Of a DNA stretch of 64,000 nt, positions 16,496 through 24,474 are shown piece by piece. This DNA is from G963665495 sp963677785. GTDB taxonomy: Bacteria; Desulfobacterota; Desulfovibrionia; Desulfovibrionales; Desulfovibrionaceae. Under the pieces are notes generated by a model, which saw only the letters and a program-made list of their open reading frames with translations, was not told the origin of the DNA and did not search any database. A program made the position numbers and the translations under genes. The stretch is from assembly GCA_963677785.2 (NCBI GenBank), contig CAXXDH010000003.1, forward strand, positions 3,286,001-3,350,000, in the 5' to 3' direction. Position 1 is the stretch's first letter. Each line of letters opens with the position of its first letter.

Positions 16496-16780
16496 TCAGC
16501 TCCCTTTGTTGGCCAGTTCCACGAAATAACTCCAGAAGGGGTTGGCGAACAACAGGATCATGGAGACCACAAAGGCGTAGATGGCCGTGGACTCGATCAT
16601 GGCCAGCCCCACAAACAAGGTCCGCGTGATGGTACTGGTTTCGTCCGGCTGCTGGGCGATGGATTGCAGCGCCTGGGCCACGGCCCGTCCTTCGCCGATG
16701 GCCGGACCTATGGCACCGAGTCCGATGCTGATGGCCGCGCCGAGCACAGAGGCCGCGGCAAGGAGTCCGAGATTGTCCAT
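16496..16780 (-). CDS. atpE: N-ATPase c subunit, Na+-binding signature
   Basis: 94-aa two-helix hairpin with GAGGAGG 6 nt before the ATG at 16780. Helix 1 carries GAIGPAIGEGRAVAQA with E30. Helix 2 carries AMIESTAIYAF with E63, S64 and T65. The E-S-T triad plus a carboxylate in helix 1 is the Na+-ligand pattern described for N-ATPase c subunits. The c ring translocates the ion; two carboxylates per hairpin is an N-ATPase trait. Ion specificity is inferred from these residues. Confidence 0.93.
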   Translation of the reverse strand: MDNLGLLAAASVLGAAISIGLGAIGPAIGEGRAVAQALQSIAQQPDETSTITRTLFVGLAMIESTAIYAFVVSMILLFANPFWSYFVELANKGS

Positions 16781-16791
16781 GCAAATCCTCC

Positions 16792-17490
16792 TCAGGTTTT
16801 GCTTTGATGCGTATCCTGCGTTTCCATGCCGGCGGCGATGTACACGGCCGCCAGGATAAAAAAGATATAAGCTTGCACCAACCCGGTGAGCAGTCCGAGC
16901 AGATTCATGAGCACGGGCACGATGACCGGCGCGATGAGCAGCAGAATGGCGCCGATGGTATAGCCGCTCATGAGATTGCCGAAGAGCCTGACGGCCAGGG
17001 CCAGTGTCCGGCTGAACTCTCCGATAATGTTGAAGGGCAGCATCATCAGAATGGGTTGGGCGTAGTTTTTCAGATAGCTCCAGAGGCCCTGCCGGCGTAT
17101 TCCCCACCAGGGCACGGCCAGAAACACCAGCAGCGCGAAGGCCGTGGTGGTGGAGAGCGAACCCGTGGGGGCCATGTAGCCGGGCACGGGCTGCAGCAGA
17201 TTGCTTACCGCGATGAACAGCGCCAGGGTGCCCAGAAAGGGCACGTACGGGGAAGGATCCTTTTTGACCACGTCGGCGGTCTGTTCTTCGATAAAGCCCA
17301 CCACGCATTCCAGCGCGTTCTGCAGGGGCGGCAAGGGCCGGTCCGTACTGATTTCAGAGACCAGTTTTCTGGTGGCCAGGCGGGCGAGCAGGATCAGCAG
17401 AGCCATGATCGCCCAGGTCAGCACAATGGTCAGATTAAGCCGGAAAGGCCCCCAGGAGGCCAGGACGATCCAGTCGGGCGTGATGTTCAT
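16792..17490 (-). CDS. atpB: N-ATPase a subunit
   Basis: About 232 aa from ATG at 17490 (MNITPDWIV); the ATG overlaps the atpR stop as ATGA. Several hydrophobic helices are visible. The conserved stator segment GEFSRTLALAVRLFGNLMSGY contains the essential Arg, and the last helix is GLVQAYIFFILAAVYI. The subunit forms the ion half-channels beside the c ring. The next gene, atpE, starts 11 bp downstream. Confidence 0.93.
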   Translation of the reverse strand: MNITPDWIVLASWGPFRLNLTIVLTWAIMALLILLARLATRKLVSEISTDRPLPPLQNALECVVGFIEEQTADVVKKDPSPYVPFLGTLALFIAVSNLLQPVPGYMAPTGSLSTTTAFALLVFLAVPWWGIRRQGLWSYLKNYAQPILMMLPFNIIGEFSRTLALAVRLFGNLMSGYTIGAILLLIAPVIVPVLMNLLGLLTGLVQAYIFFILAAVYIAAGMETQDTHQSKT

Positions 17491-17801
17491 GCGCCTTCTC
17501 CCTGCGGCCGCAATTGGCGGGTCAGAACCAAACGGACCAGCAGAACGCCGGCCAACGCGCCCAGACAGGCCGTCGCGCCCGTTCGCAACAGCGGCAGGAC
17601 ACCCGCAAGGAAAAAAGCCAGACGCAGCGCCAGGCTGCAGGACCAGAGCAGATGGGGCCGCCTGGAATGCGGCAGCGCGCGGATGGTCAACCAGAGGCCG
17701 CCGAAAAAGAACAGCCCGAGTGCGGCGCCCCAAAACAGCCCCAGCAGAAGCAGCATGCCGGGCGGCAGCGAGCAGAACGGCGCGGCGTACGGAGGCATCA
17801 T
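17487..17801 (-). CDS. atpR: N-ATPase AtpR subunit
   Basis: 104 aa from ATG at 17801, with 4-bp overlaps on both sides. Three hydrophobic segments are visible (LLLLGLFWGAALGLFFFGGLWL, a 20-residue segment beginning SCSLALRLAFF, and LGALAGVLLVRLVL). It is a small membrane protein unique to N-ATPase operons. With AtpQ it is thought to assist c-ring assembly or ion supply. Assignment rests mainly on position and size. Confidence 0.85.
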   Translation of the reverse strand: MMPPYAAPFCSLPPGMLLLLGLFWGAALGLFFFGGLWLTIRALPHSRRPHLLWSCSLALRLAFFLAGVLPLLRTGATACLGALAGVLLVRLVLTRQLRPQGEGA

Positions 17802-18130
17802 TGTTCGCGTTCCTTTTTGATGTTGTTGCCCTGGCGTTTTACCCAGAGCCAGGCATTCGCCAATCCTGCAACCAGTCCGGCCAACAGGCAGACCAGAGTC
17901 CATATTCCGGACGTGTGGGACAGGCCGTCCAGCCAGAGTCCGAGAAAAATTCCCAGAATCATGGGCATGGCCACGGTCCAGCCGACCAGACCGAAAAAGC
18001 CCAGGAAAAACCAGATGTCCTGCGGCCCTTGACGCTGCGAACGGAGTTTGCGCTGTTCCTTTTCCCGGATGTGCTTGAGAAACGAGCGCTCCTTTTTGCC
18101 GCGTTGTTCGTTGCGCGTATCACCGCCCAT
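17798..18130 (-). CDS. atpQ: N-ATPase AtpQ (AtpI-like) subunit
   Basis: 110 aa from ATG at 18130 (MGGDTRNEQRG), overlapping atpC by 11 bp. A charged N-terminal 40 residues precede two transmembrane helices (DIWFFLGFFGLVGWTVAMPM and TLVCLLAGLVAGLANAWLWV), like F-ATPase AtpI proteins. AtpI-type proteins aid c-ring assembly. In N-ATPase operons this gene lies between atpC and atpR, as here. Confidence 0.85.
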   Translation of the reverse strand: MGGDTRNEQRGKKERSFLKHIREKEQRKLRSQRQGPQDIWFFLGFFGLVGWTVAMPMILGIFLGLWLDGLSHTSGIWTLVCLLAGLVAGLANAWLWVKRQGNNIKKEREQ

Positions 18131-18512
18131 GTTCGAACCCCACGAATCTGCGGACAAAATCAGCCTCCAGCCGGGCCAGTGAAGTCCGCGATTTGCGCTC
18201 CTGCTCCGTATGCGCGTCGATCATCCGCATGACCGCTTCTTCCAGTTCGCCGAGCTTGCCGGAAACGATATTGGTGCAGGCCACAAGGACTTCAGCTCCG
18301 AGCTTGACCAGCAGCCCCGCGTCCATGGCGAAAAACTGCTCTTTGTCGCCCGTGTCCGGACCGACGTAGGAAAACAGGCCCGGCACCAGGGAAGATACGT
18401 AGTCGATATGCCGCGGCAGCAGGCAAAAGCCCCCCTGCGGACCTTCGGCCTTGATTTTGAAGGCCTCGGTTTCGAGGAAAATGAGTGTGGGCAGGGTGAT
18501 GAGCAAGCGCAT
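18120..18512 (-). CDS. atpC: N-ATPase epsilon subunit
   Basis: 130 aa from ATG at 18512, with AGGCGGAC 7 nt upstream; a TTG two codons earlier is less likely. The N-terminal beta domain (TEAFKIKAEGPQGGFCLLPRH) and C-terminal helices match F-type epsilon, which links gamma to the c ring. It begins 13 bp after atpD. The stop overlaps atpQ. Confidence 0.9.
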   Translation of the reverse strand: MRLLITLPTLIFLETEAFKIKAEGPQGGFCLLPRHIDYVSSLVPGLFSYVGPDTGDKEQFFAMDAGLLVKLGAEVLVACTNIVSGKLGELEEAVMRMIDAHTEQERKSRTSLARLEADFVRRFVGFEHGR

Positions 18513-18525
18513 CGGCAAAGTCCGC

Positions 18526-19923
18526 CTATTTTTTTCCGGTTACGTCCTGCAACGAACCGATCATGTACAGCTCCTTTTCGGGCACATCCGCGAACTCGTC
18601 GTTCAAAATCCGTTCGCATCCGCTGATAGCATGGTCCAGTTCCACAAAGCGGCCCTCGTGGCCGGTAAAATGGACGGTGGTGAAAAAGGGCTGGGTCAGA
18701 AAGCGTTCCAGCCGCCGGGCTCGGTACACAATGTTGCGGTCCTCGCGCGAGAGTTCCTCGATGCCCAGCATGGCGATGATGTCCTTGAGCTCTTCGTACA
18801 AGGCCAGAGATCTGCGGACCTCCTGGGCCACCTGGTAATGGCGCTGCCCCACGATACGCGGGGTAAGCATCATGGATTTCGATTCGAGCGGGTCAATGGC
18901 CGGGTAGAGCCCCTGGGCCGCCCGTTTGCGCGAGAGTACGATGGATGCCGAGAGGTGCGAGAAGGTATGCACTGCCGACGGGTCGGTCAGATCGTCGGCC
19001 GGAACGTAGACTGCCTGGATGGAGGTGATGGCGGCGTTTTGTGCGCTGGCGATGCGTTCCTGCAGTTCGGCGATTTCCGTGGCCAGGGTGGGTTGGTAGC
19101 CCAGGCGCGAGGGCAAGCGTCCCATAAGCCCGGACAGTTCCATGCCCGCCTGGATGAAGCGGAAAATGTTGTCGATGAGCAGCAACACGTCCTGGTCGCG
19201 GTCGTCCCGGAAATACTCGGCCATGGTCAGGGCGGCATGGCCCACGCGAAAACGCGCGCCCGGCGGCTCGTTCATCTGGCCGAAGAGCATGATGGTGTTG
19301 TCGCGTACGCCCGCATCGCCCATTTCCCGCCAGAGTTCTTCGCCCTCGCGGCAGCGTTCGCCAATGCCGCAAAAAATGGAAACGCCCTGGTGTTTACCCA
19401 CCATGTTGTTGATGAGTTCGGTGATGACAACGGTCTTGCCCACGCCCGCGCCGCCGAACAGTCCGGCCTTGCCGCCGCGCTCCAGCGGCACCAGCAGATC
19501 CATGGCCTTGATTCCCGTCAGGAAAATTTCATTTTTGATGGTACGCCGTTCAAGCGGGATGGACGGACGGTGCACACTGCGGCGTTCCAGCGGTCCCTCC
19601 AGTTCATCCTGGCCGTCAATGGTGTGGCCGAAAACATCCAGCATACGGCCCAGAAGCCGTTCATTGACGGGAGCGGTGAGCGGTTCGCCCCGGCTTTGCA
19701 CGGCTTGGCCGCGTGCCAGCCCTGTGGTGGGAGTCAAGGCTATGGCGCGAACCGTTTGCGCGTCGAGATGGTCCGAGACTTCGAGCATGGCGTCGCCCGC
19801 GGGGACGAGCGCGTGAATGGGAGGGATGGCTTCGGAGAACCGGAGGTCGACCACGCTGCCGCGGATGGTCTGAATCTCCCCCGAATAGAGCCTTTTGGCT
19901 GCGGTCTGAGGCTGCAACGGCAT
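18526..19923 (-). CDS. atpD: N-ATPase beta subunit
   Basis: 465 aa, first gene of the operon. The Walker A motif GGAGVGKT (157-164), the catalytic GERCREGEELW segment, Walker B VLLLIDNIFRF and the DELSEED-equivalent GIEELSRED are all present. It is the catalytic subunit of the F1 head. A beta-first gene order (D-C-Q-R-B-E-F-A-G) is diagnostic of N-ATPases, in contrast to the housekeeping atpIBEFHAGDC order. An AAGGATG precedes the ATG. Confidence 0.95.
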   Translation of the reverse strand: MPLQPQTAAKRLYSGEIQTIRGSVVDLRFSEAIPPIHALVPAGDAMLEVSDHLDAQTVRAIALTPTTGLARGQAVQSRGEPLTAPVNERLLGRMLDVFGHTIDGQDELEGPLERRSVHRPSIPLERRTIKNEIFLTGIKAMDLLVPLERGGKAGLFGGAGVGKTVVITELINNMVGKHQGVSIFCGIGERCREGEELWREMGDAGVRDNTIMLFGQMNEPPGARFRVGHAALTMAEYFRDDRDQDVLLLIDNIFRFIQAGMELSGLMGRLPSRLGYQPTLATEIAELQERIASAQNAAITSIQAVYVPADDLTDPSAVHTFSHLSASIVLSRKRAAQGLYPAIDPLESKSMMLTPRIVGQRHYQVAQEVRRSLALYEELKDIIAMLGIEELSREDRNIVYRARRLERFLTQPFFTTVHFTGHEGRFVELDHAISGCERILNDEFADVPEKELYMIGSLQDVTGKK

Positions 19924-20184
19924 ATTTTGGCATCCTTCATTTGGAAGGTGAACTGCAAAATATACAAAGTACGTTATCGTATCTGGACTATGCCTCAGGA
20001 GCTATTCTTTGGCAAGATTACGCATTGCCGGGCCTCAAGAGTCAGTTCCTCTTTGTTCTTCGGGCAGAACATCAGGATATGCCCATAGTTGCATTACTCA
20101 AAGAATAAGAAGGAAAAACGGATAGTCCAGGCTTATGGAAGAAACGGATGCTGTGGTGAGCCGGATGGAGGGAGCATGGAAGAC
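19924..20184. other. Spacer upstream of the N-ATPase operon
   Basis: About 260 bp that must hold the ATPase operon promoter on the minus strand. TATATT near 19960 could be a -10 box, but no convincing -35 was found. A plus-strand open stretch to 20108 has no ribosome-binding site and no recognisable family. Confidence 0.4.
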
Positions 20185-20223
20185 AAAAAAAGCGGGCCGT
20201 ACGCATTGTACGACCCGCTTTTG
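20185..20223. terminator. Bidirectional-looking terminator of the small secreted protein gene
   Basis: AAGCGGGCCGTAC and GTACGACCCGCTT form a 13-bp stem with one mismatch and a short loop, flanked by A7 and TTT. Read on the minus strand it ends in a T7 run, 22 bp after the stop of the small gene at 20245. Confidence 0.85.
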
Positions 20224-20244
20224 AACACATAGGAAATAAAAAAC

Positions 20245-20460
20245 CTAGATGCCCTTTTTCCCGGCGCTCTGCTGCACTTCTTTGAAGGCAGGATTGCAGG
20301 GTTTCACATCGTATACGATGTCCTTTTTCGGGGGCACGGTTACGATATCGTTCTGAGTTCCAACCTGGGTGCAGATGTCTTCTTTTCCACCGGCCACGGC
20401 GATCGTGCCCAGGGCAGCCACGAGCATGGCGGCTACGAAGAAAATTTTAACCATTTTCAT
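20245..20460 (-). CDS. Small secreted protein of unknown function
   Basis: 71 aa from ATG at 20460, with GGGAGG 7-8 nt upstream. Residues 1-23 are a clear signal peptide (MKMVKIFFVAAMLVAALGTIAVA). The mature part is about 48 residues, begins GGKEDICTQVG, has two cysteines and is fairly hydrophilic. It is monocistronic, with its own terminator. I do not recognise the family. Two cysteines in a periplasmic peptide could form a disulfide. The strong signals suggest good expression. Confidence 0.72.
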   Translation of the reverse strand: MKMVKIFFVAAMLVAALGTIAVAGGKEDICTQVGTQNDIVTVPPKKDIVYDVKPCNPAFKEVQQSAGKKGI

Positions 20461-20734
20461 TGTATAATCCTCCCTTGTTGCTATTTGAGCCTCCCGGCTC
20501 TCCACCCCTCAATCAGGATACTTGCCTTATCAGTGAATACCTCAATCTCTGATCATCGCGCCGGTCAGCGCTTCTGGCGGACCAGCAGGCGCAAAAAGGA
20601 GGTATCACTACCCTTACTAACTCTACCCGACCATATACGCGATTCTCGTGACTGCTGTCAATGTCCCGGACAAAAAACATGCGGGCTTGTAAGGACTTGC
20701 AGGGGCTGAAACAGGGGAATTTTGCAGTCAGGGC

Positions 20735-22234
20735 TTACTGCAGTTTTGGTTTGAGCCCATAACTAGCAAAAATTTCAGCTATTTTTTGTGAAGGATTGGT
20801 AGTCACCTTGGCAATTGCTGCAAGCTGGAGGATCAATTGAAAATCCACCCGAAACGATGCTTCCTGCCAGAGCTGGGCGAGTTTTTTGCGCAGCGGAGCT
20901 TCGATATTGAGTACGTCCCACATTTTTTGCAATTCTTTCGGGCTTCGCGCCTTGAATAACAGATAGTGGGGATTGGCCGGGTCATCATCAAAAAATTTGC
21001 GTTGCCGGATACGGTTCATGCCTATTTCGAACAGATTTTGTACGGACATCTGGGGTGCCCGGCGCGACCGCTGGAGGCGTACGGTGATTTTGCCGCTGTG
21101 TTCTTCTCCACGCATTCGCAGCAACAGCATGAATCCCCGCACCAGAAGCAGTTCCACGCCCCGGCCCATGCTTTCTTTGGTGAAGCTGCCCATGGTTTCG
21201 CCGATCTGTTCTTTTTCCTGTGTGGAAAAATCCTTGAGGGCCAGCAGCAGGTCCTGTTTGACCTTTTTGATGGCCAGGGCGGCGCCGACGCTGAGGGCCA
21301 GGACCTGTTCCTTGATAAATTGTCTTTGGCGGACCTCCTTGCTGAGTTCCTTCTGGCCGTCCTCTTCGTGCAAAGCGCTTTCCTTGCCAGCTTCCACCAG
21401 CATGCATTTTTTCACCAGGGGGTCAATGCTGGACAGTTGGGCAATGGTTTGCAGTTCGGGTGGTGAAAACTGCTCCAGCCCCTGCAAGGGGGGGGCGTTT
21501 TTCAGAAGTTGCAGCACAAACGACGTGAGCGTACCGTTTTCTTCTTTTGTCCCGGCCAGTTGAAAGGCATCCTGAATACGCGTGTTTTTGATCTCCTGAA
21601 TGGTGCCTTCCAAGGACATGAGCAGCGTGTCCAGAGAAAAGCTGACTATCAGATGGTTGCCCTCGCGGCTCATTTCATAGCTTTGTTCCGCCAGGATCTT
21701 GTTGTAGCTTTCTTCAATCCGTACGCGGAAAAAGGTTTCCACCAGGGCCTTCCAGTAGTTGACGTCATACACCACGGATTCGGTAAGTTCGTTGATTTTT
21801 TCCAGCGCTCCAACTCCGAACGTACGGATCATGCAGTGGCTCAGGTTGTCTTTGATGAGTCCGAGCGCGTAGACCACTCCCTGGACATTATGGAGGAGAA
21901 TGGCTTCGATATTGCTGAGGTTAGCCCGTTGTTCTTCCAGGGCTGGCTCATCTTTGTTGACCACGGCCTTGGAGTACAGGTTCAGGGACACCAGAAATTC
22001 ATTGATCCATTTTTCAATATGCTCATTCAGGGGTAAATCCGCGGACCGGTGGGTCAGCAAAGAGATCATTCCCTTTTGTTCGCTTTCCAGCAAAGGGAAT
22101 TCGTCAATGGCTTCCACGTTCAGGGCGATGAATTCAAGGAGCATCTCGCGCTCCATGACTTCCTTGAGCAGCTTGCGTTCCTTGATGCGGACATAGCATT
22201 CAACGTATGAGGCAATTTTATCATCTTGAGTCAT
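20735..22234 (-). CDS. Unrecognised 499-aa soluble protein
   Basis: ATG at 22234 (MTQDDKIASYV) is chosen because GAGGAGAA lies 10 nt upstream; a longer reading to 22300 is unlikely. The protein is charged, mostly helical by eye, without signal or membrane segments. The middle contains a glycine-free helical stretch around ESYNKILAEQSYEMSREGN. The C-terminal third has a basic run (RLQRSRRAP) followed by MSVQNLFEIGMNRIRQRKFF. No catalytic motif was identified. It is next to a DUF2207 gene on the same strand, but 173 bp apart, so co-function is not implied. Confidence 0.8.
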   Translation of the reverse strand: MTQDDKIASYVECYVRIKERKLLKEVMEREMLLEFIALNVEAIDEFPLLESEQKGMISLLTHRSADLPLNEHIEKWINEFLVSLNLYSKAVVNKDEPALEEQRANLSNIEAILLHNVQGVVYALGLIKDNLSHCMIRTFGVGALEKINELTESVVYDVNYWKALVETFFRVRIEESYNKILAEQSYEMSREGNHLIVSFSLDTLLMSLEGTIQEIKNTRIQDAFQLAGTKEENGTLTSFVLQLLKNAPPLQGLEQFSPPELQTIAQLSSIDPLVKKCMLVEAGKESALHEEDGQKELSKEVRQRQFIKEQVLALSVGAALAIKKVKQDLLLALKDFSTQEKEQIGETMGSFTKESMGRGVELLLVRGFMLLLRMRGEEHSGKITVRLQRSRRAPQMSVQNLFEIGMNRIRQRKFFDDDPANPHYLLFKARSPKELQKMWDVLNIEAPLRKKLAQLWQEASFRVDFQLILQLAAIAKVTTNPSQKIAEIFASYGLKPKLQ

Positions 22235-22407
22235 CGAAGCGCCGTTCTCCTCAATAGAGCTTGCAGCCGGGGTGTATCGCCTCGTTGGGATCTGCCGCAA
22301 CCCGTATGGGGGCTTGTCGCAAGGCAGAGAACCGAGGCCGAAAGAACCGCCAAATTAAATACTGGAAATAACCGTTGCCTGCAAGGCTGGTTTGCCGTCC
22401 GGAGCCC

Positions 22408-24318
22408 TTACCATCCGCCGCCGCCTCCACCGCCGCCGCCTCCGCCGGAGGATCCGCCGCTCATGCCCGAAGATGAGCTGGGTGTGGCGGACGCAACGGC
22501 GCTGGTAATGGAAGAGCCGATGGAAGAAGCGAACGTGCCCGCATAGAAGCCTCCCGCGGCATAGCCCCCCGCATACCATGTCGGACTGTAGCCGCGTCCG
22601 GGTTCCGCGGCGTTGTTCAAAATGGACGCAAACTGATCCGCCCATTGGTTTTCCACCCCCAGGGCCACCGCGTAGGGCAGGTAGCGCTCCCAGAGTTCCG
22701 GCGTACGGTCTGGCGGATGGAGCAGGTTGAGGCGCTCCTGTTCACTGACGCACAGAAACATCCTGAAACCTTCGATCTGGTCCATAACCCGGCGCCCGGC
22801 GTATGTGGGCGCTTTGAGCAGATAATAGAACACGGGCAGCGTAACCCACAGAAGCAGCATCAGAAGCATGGTCAGCGGGCTGATGGCCGAGACAAGAACC
22901 ACTATGCCGCCGATTTCACCAGCCAGAAAGGGCAGGGCGAAAAGCGTGGCTCCGATGATTGGGCCAACGGCTTTTCGGGAAACGGCTTTGATAATGTTGT
23001 AGATGAGCATGGCGCAGCCGAAACTCCAGAGTGTCAACCAAAGGGTCATGAAGGCGGCTGTGGAGCGCGAGCCGTCTTCGGGCAGCGCGAGCACGACAAA
23101 AATAAGGGTGAGCAGGGTCAGCCCGATACCCACAAGAAAATGGCCCAGGTTACGATGAAAGTAGGCTTTTTCGTATTCATTCTTCAGGGATTTTTTCAAA
23201 CCGTCCACACTGTTTTTTATGGACGTATGGGAGGCTTTTTCCAGGGTGATCGAATTGTTTCCGGAGAACAAAGAATCTGCGGCCTTTTTTTCGCCATGCG
23301 AGAGCGGTTCTTTGTTTTGTCCGGTTTTGACAAGCGTATATTTTTTGCCGTTTTGTTCGATGCGCAGAAATCCTTTTACAGCCATATTCAAAATGGCGGA
23401 CGTATAGCAGGTGTCGTCATAGCCCATACGCAGCACCTGGCGAACGGCAGCGGGAGAAAAACCTTTGGGGGGGACGAACTCGGGCACGATGGTTTGTTTG
23501 GTAGGGTCGCGGCCCACAAGAAACCAGGCCGCCAGGTAGTAGCCCAGAACAACGAGAACGCCGATAAAAGCCACAAAGGTGGAAAAATTGGCGTTGAGCT
23601 GGTTCCAAATGCGTGTTGCCGTATCCGGCTCGACCACGATGCCTTTGGGCCAGGCGACCACGATGGTCACCCCTTCGCCCGGCAGGACCGCCCGGGTGCT
23701 TTGAAAAACGATTTGATTGGCCGCCGCGGTTTGTTCTCTGGCCGTACTGGTCGTGGATCCGCGCGGTCCGGTAAAGGATTTGTAGCCCGTTATCCGAGCG
23801 CCTGCCGGCAAAAACACCGTGGCCTGAACTTTTTCTATGGGAAACGCCCAGTTGTTGCCCGTGACATTCCAGTATAACTCGTCGTAATCCGTGAAAAATC
23901 CCACCATGTCGTTGAGCGTGTAGCGTATGTCGTAGGTGTAGACCCCCGGTTTGAGCCGGACATTTTTGTTGCCCATGTAGATGGAGGTGCCGTTGCCCTC
24001 TTTTTTCAGATGATAGTCCTCGTGTTGTCCGTCGCGCAGCACCTGCTGCACGTGCAAAATCCGCCCGGAACTAAATCCGAAGCTGCTTTTGTAAGAGGTT
24101 ATGATATTGCGGAAAATGCCGCGTTTGATTTTTTTGCCCCCGCAGTAGACCTGAATCTTTTCATGGACCTCAACGGACGCGTCCTGCTGCACCCGGATAT
24201 GGCTTTCAAAAAAGAGTATTTGTTCCTGCTGGGCGGAAAACGCGGAACCCACACCGCAGCCAAAGAGCAGAAGCAAGGCCAGGCAGGTGGTTATGAATAT
24301 TTTTTTCGATGTTTTCAT
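22408..24318 (-). CDS. DUF2207 (YciQ-like) membrane protein
   Basis: 636 aa with AGGAAAG before the ATG. A signal or anchor segment (IFITTCLALLLLFGCGVG) leads into an extracytoplasmic domain of about 200 residues. This holds the DUF2207 pattern YTYDIRYTLNDMVGFFTDYDELYWNVTG in overlapping short motifs such as DELYWN. Then come several transmembrane helices (IGVLVVLGYYLAAWFLVG; LVGIGLTLLTLIFVVLAL; and more). A cytoplasmic region is followed by a C-terminal Ser/Gly tail with an 11-glycine run, common in this family. The function of DUF2207 is unknown. It is divergent from recQ. Confidence 0.88.
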   Translation of the reverse strand: MKTSKKIFITTCLALLLLFGCGVGSAFSAQQEQILFFESHIRVQQDASVEVHEKIQVYCGGKKIKRGIFRNIITSYKSSFGFSSGRILHVQQVLRDGQHEDYHLKKEGNGTSIYMGNKNVRLKPGVYTYDIRYTLNDMVGFFTDYDELYWNVTGNNWAFPIEKVQATVFLPAGARITGYKSFTGPRGSTTSTAREQTAAANQIVFQSTRAVLPGEGVTIVVAWPKGIVVEPDTATRIWNQLNANFSTFVAFIGVLVVLGYYLAAWFLVGRDPTKQTIVPEFVPPKGFSPAAVRQVLRMGYDDTCYTSAILNMAVKGFLRIEQNGKKYTLVKTGQNKEPLSHGEKKAADSLFSGNNSITLEKASHTSIKNSVDGLKKSLKNEYEKAYFHRNLGHFLVGIGLTLLTLIFVVLALPEDGSRSTAAFMTLWLTLWSFGCAMLIYNIIKAVSRKAVGPIIGATLFALPFLAGEIGGIVVLVSAISPLTMLLMLLLWVTLPVFYYLLKAPTYAGRRVMDQIEGFRMFLCVSEQERLNLLHPPDRTPELWERYLPYAVALGVENQWADQFASILNNAAEPGRGYSPTWYAGGYAAGGFYAGTFASSIGSSITSAVASATPSSSSGMSGGSSGGGGGGGGGGGW

Positions 24319-24474
24319 TTTACTTTCCTGGAAATGTCTGAATGTGGAGATAAGCAGTGTAGCCTTTTTCCTGCAAGATCTTCAAGCAACTTCTGTTTGC
24401 TCCTCTTTTCGCGCTGTTCGGTTTCCCCTCCGGCGTTGCTTGCAGCGGCTGCGTCCAGGGTATACGAACTCCCC

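Noticed and set aside
19938..20108. Plus-strand open stretch upstream of atpD
   Set aside because: No start signal, no family match, and it lies where the ATPase promoter is expected.
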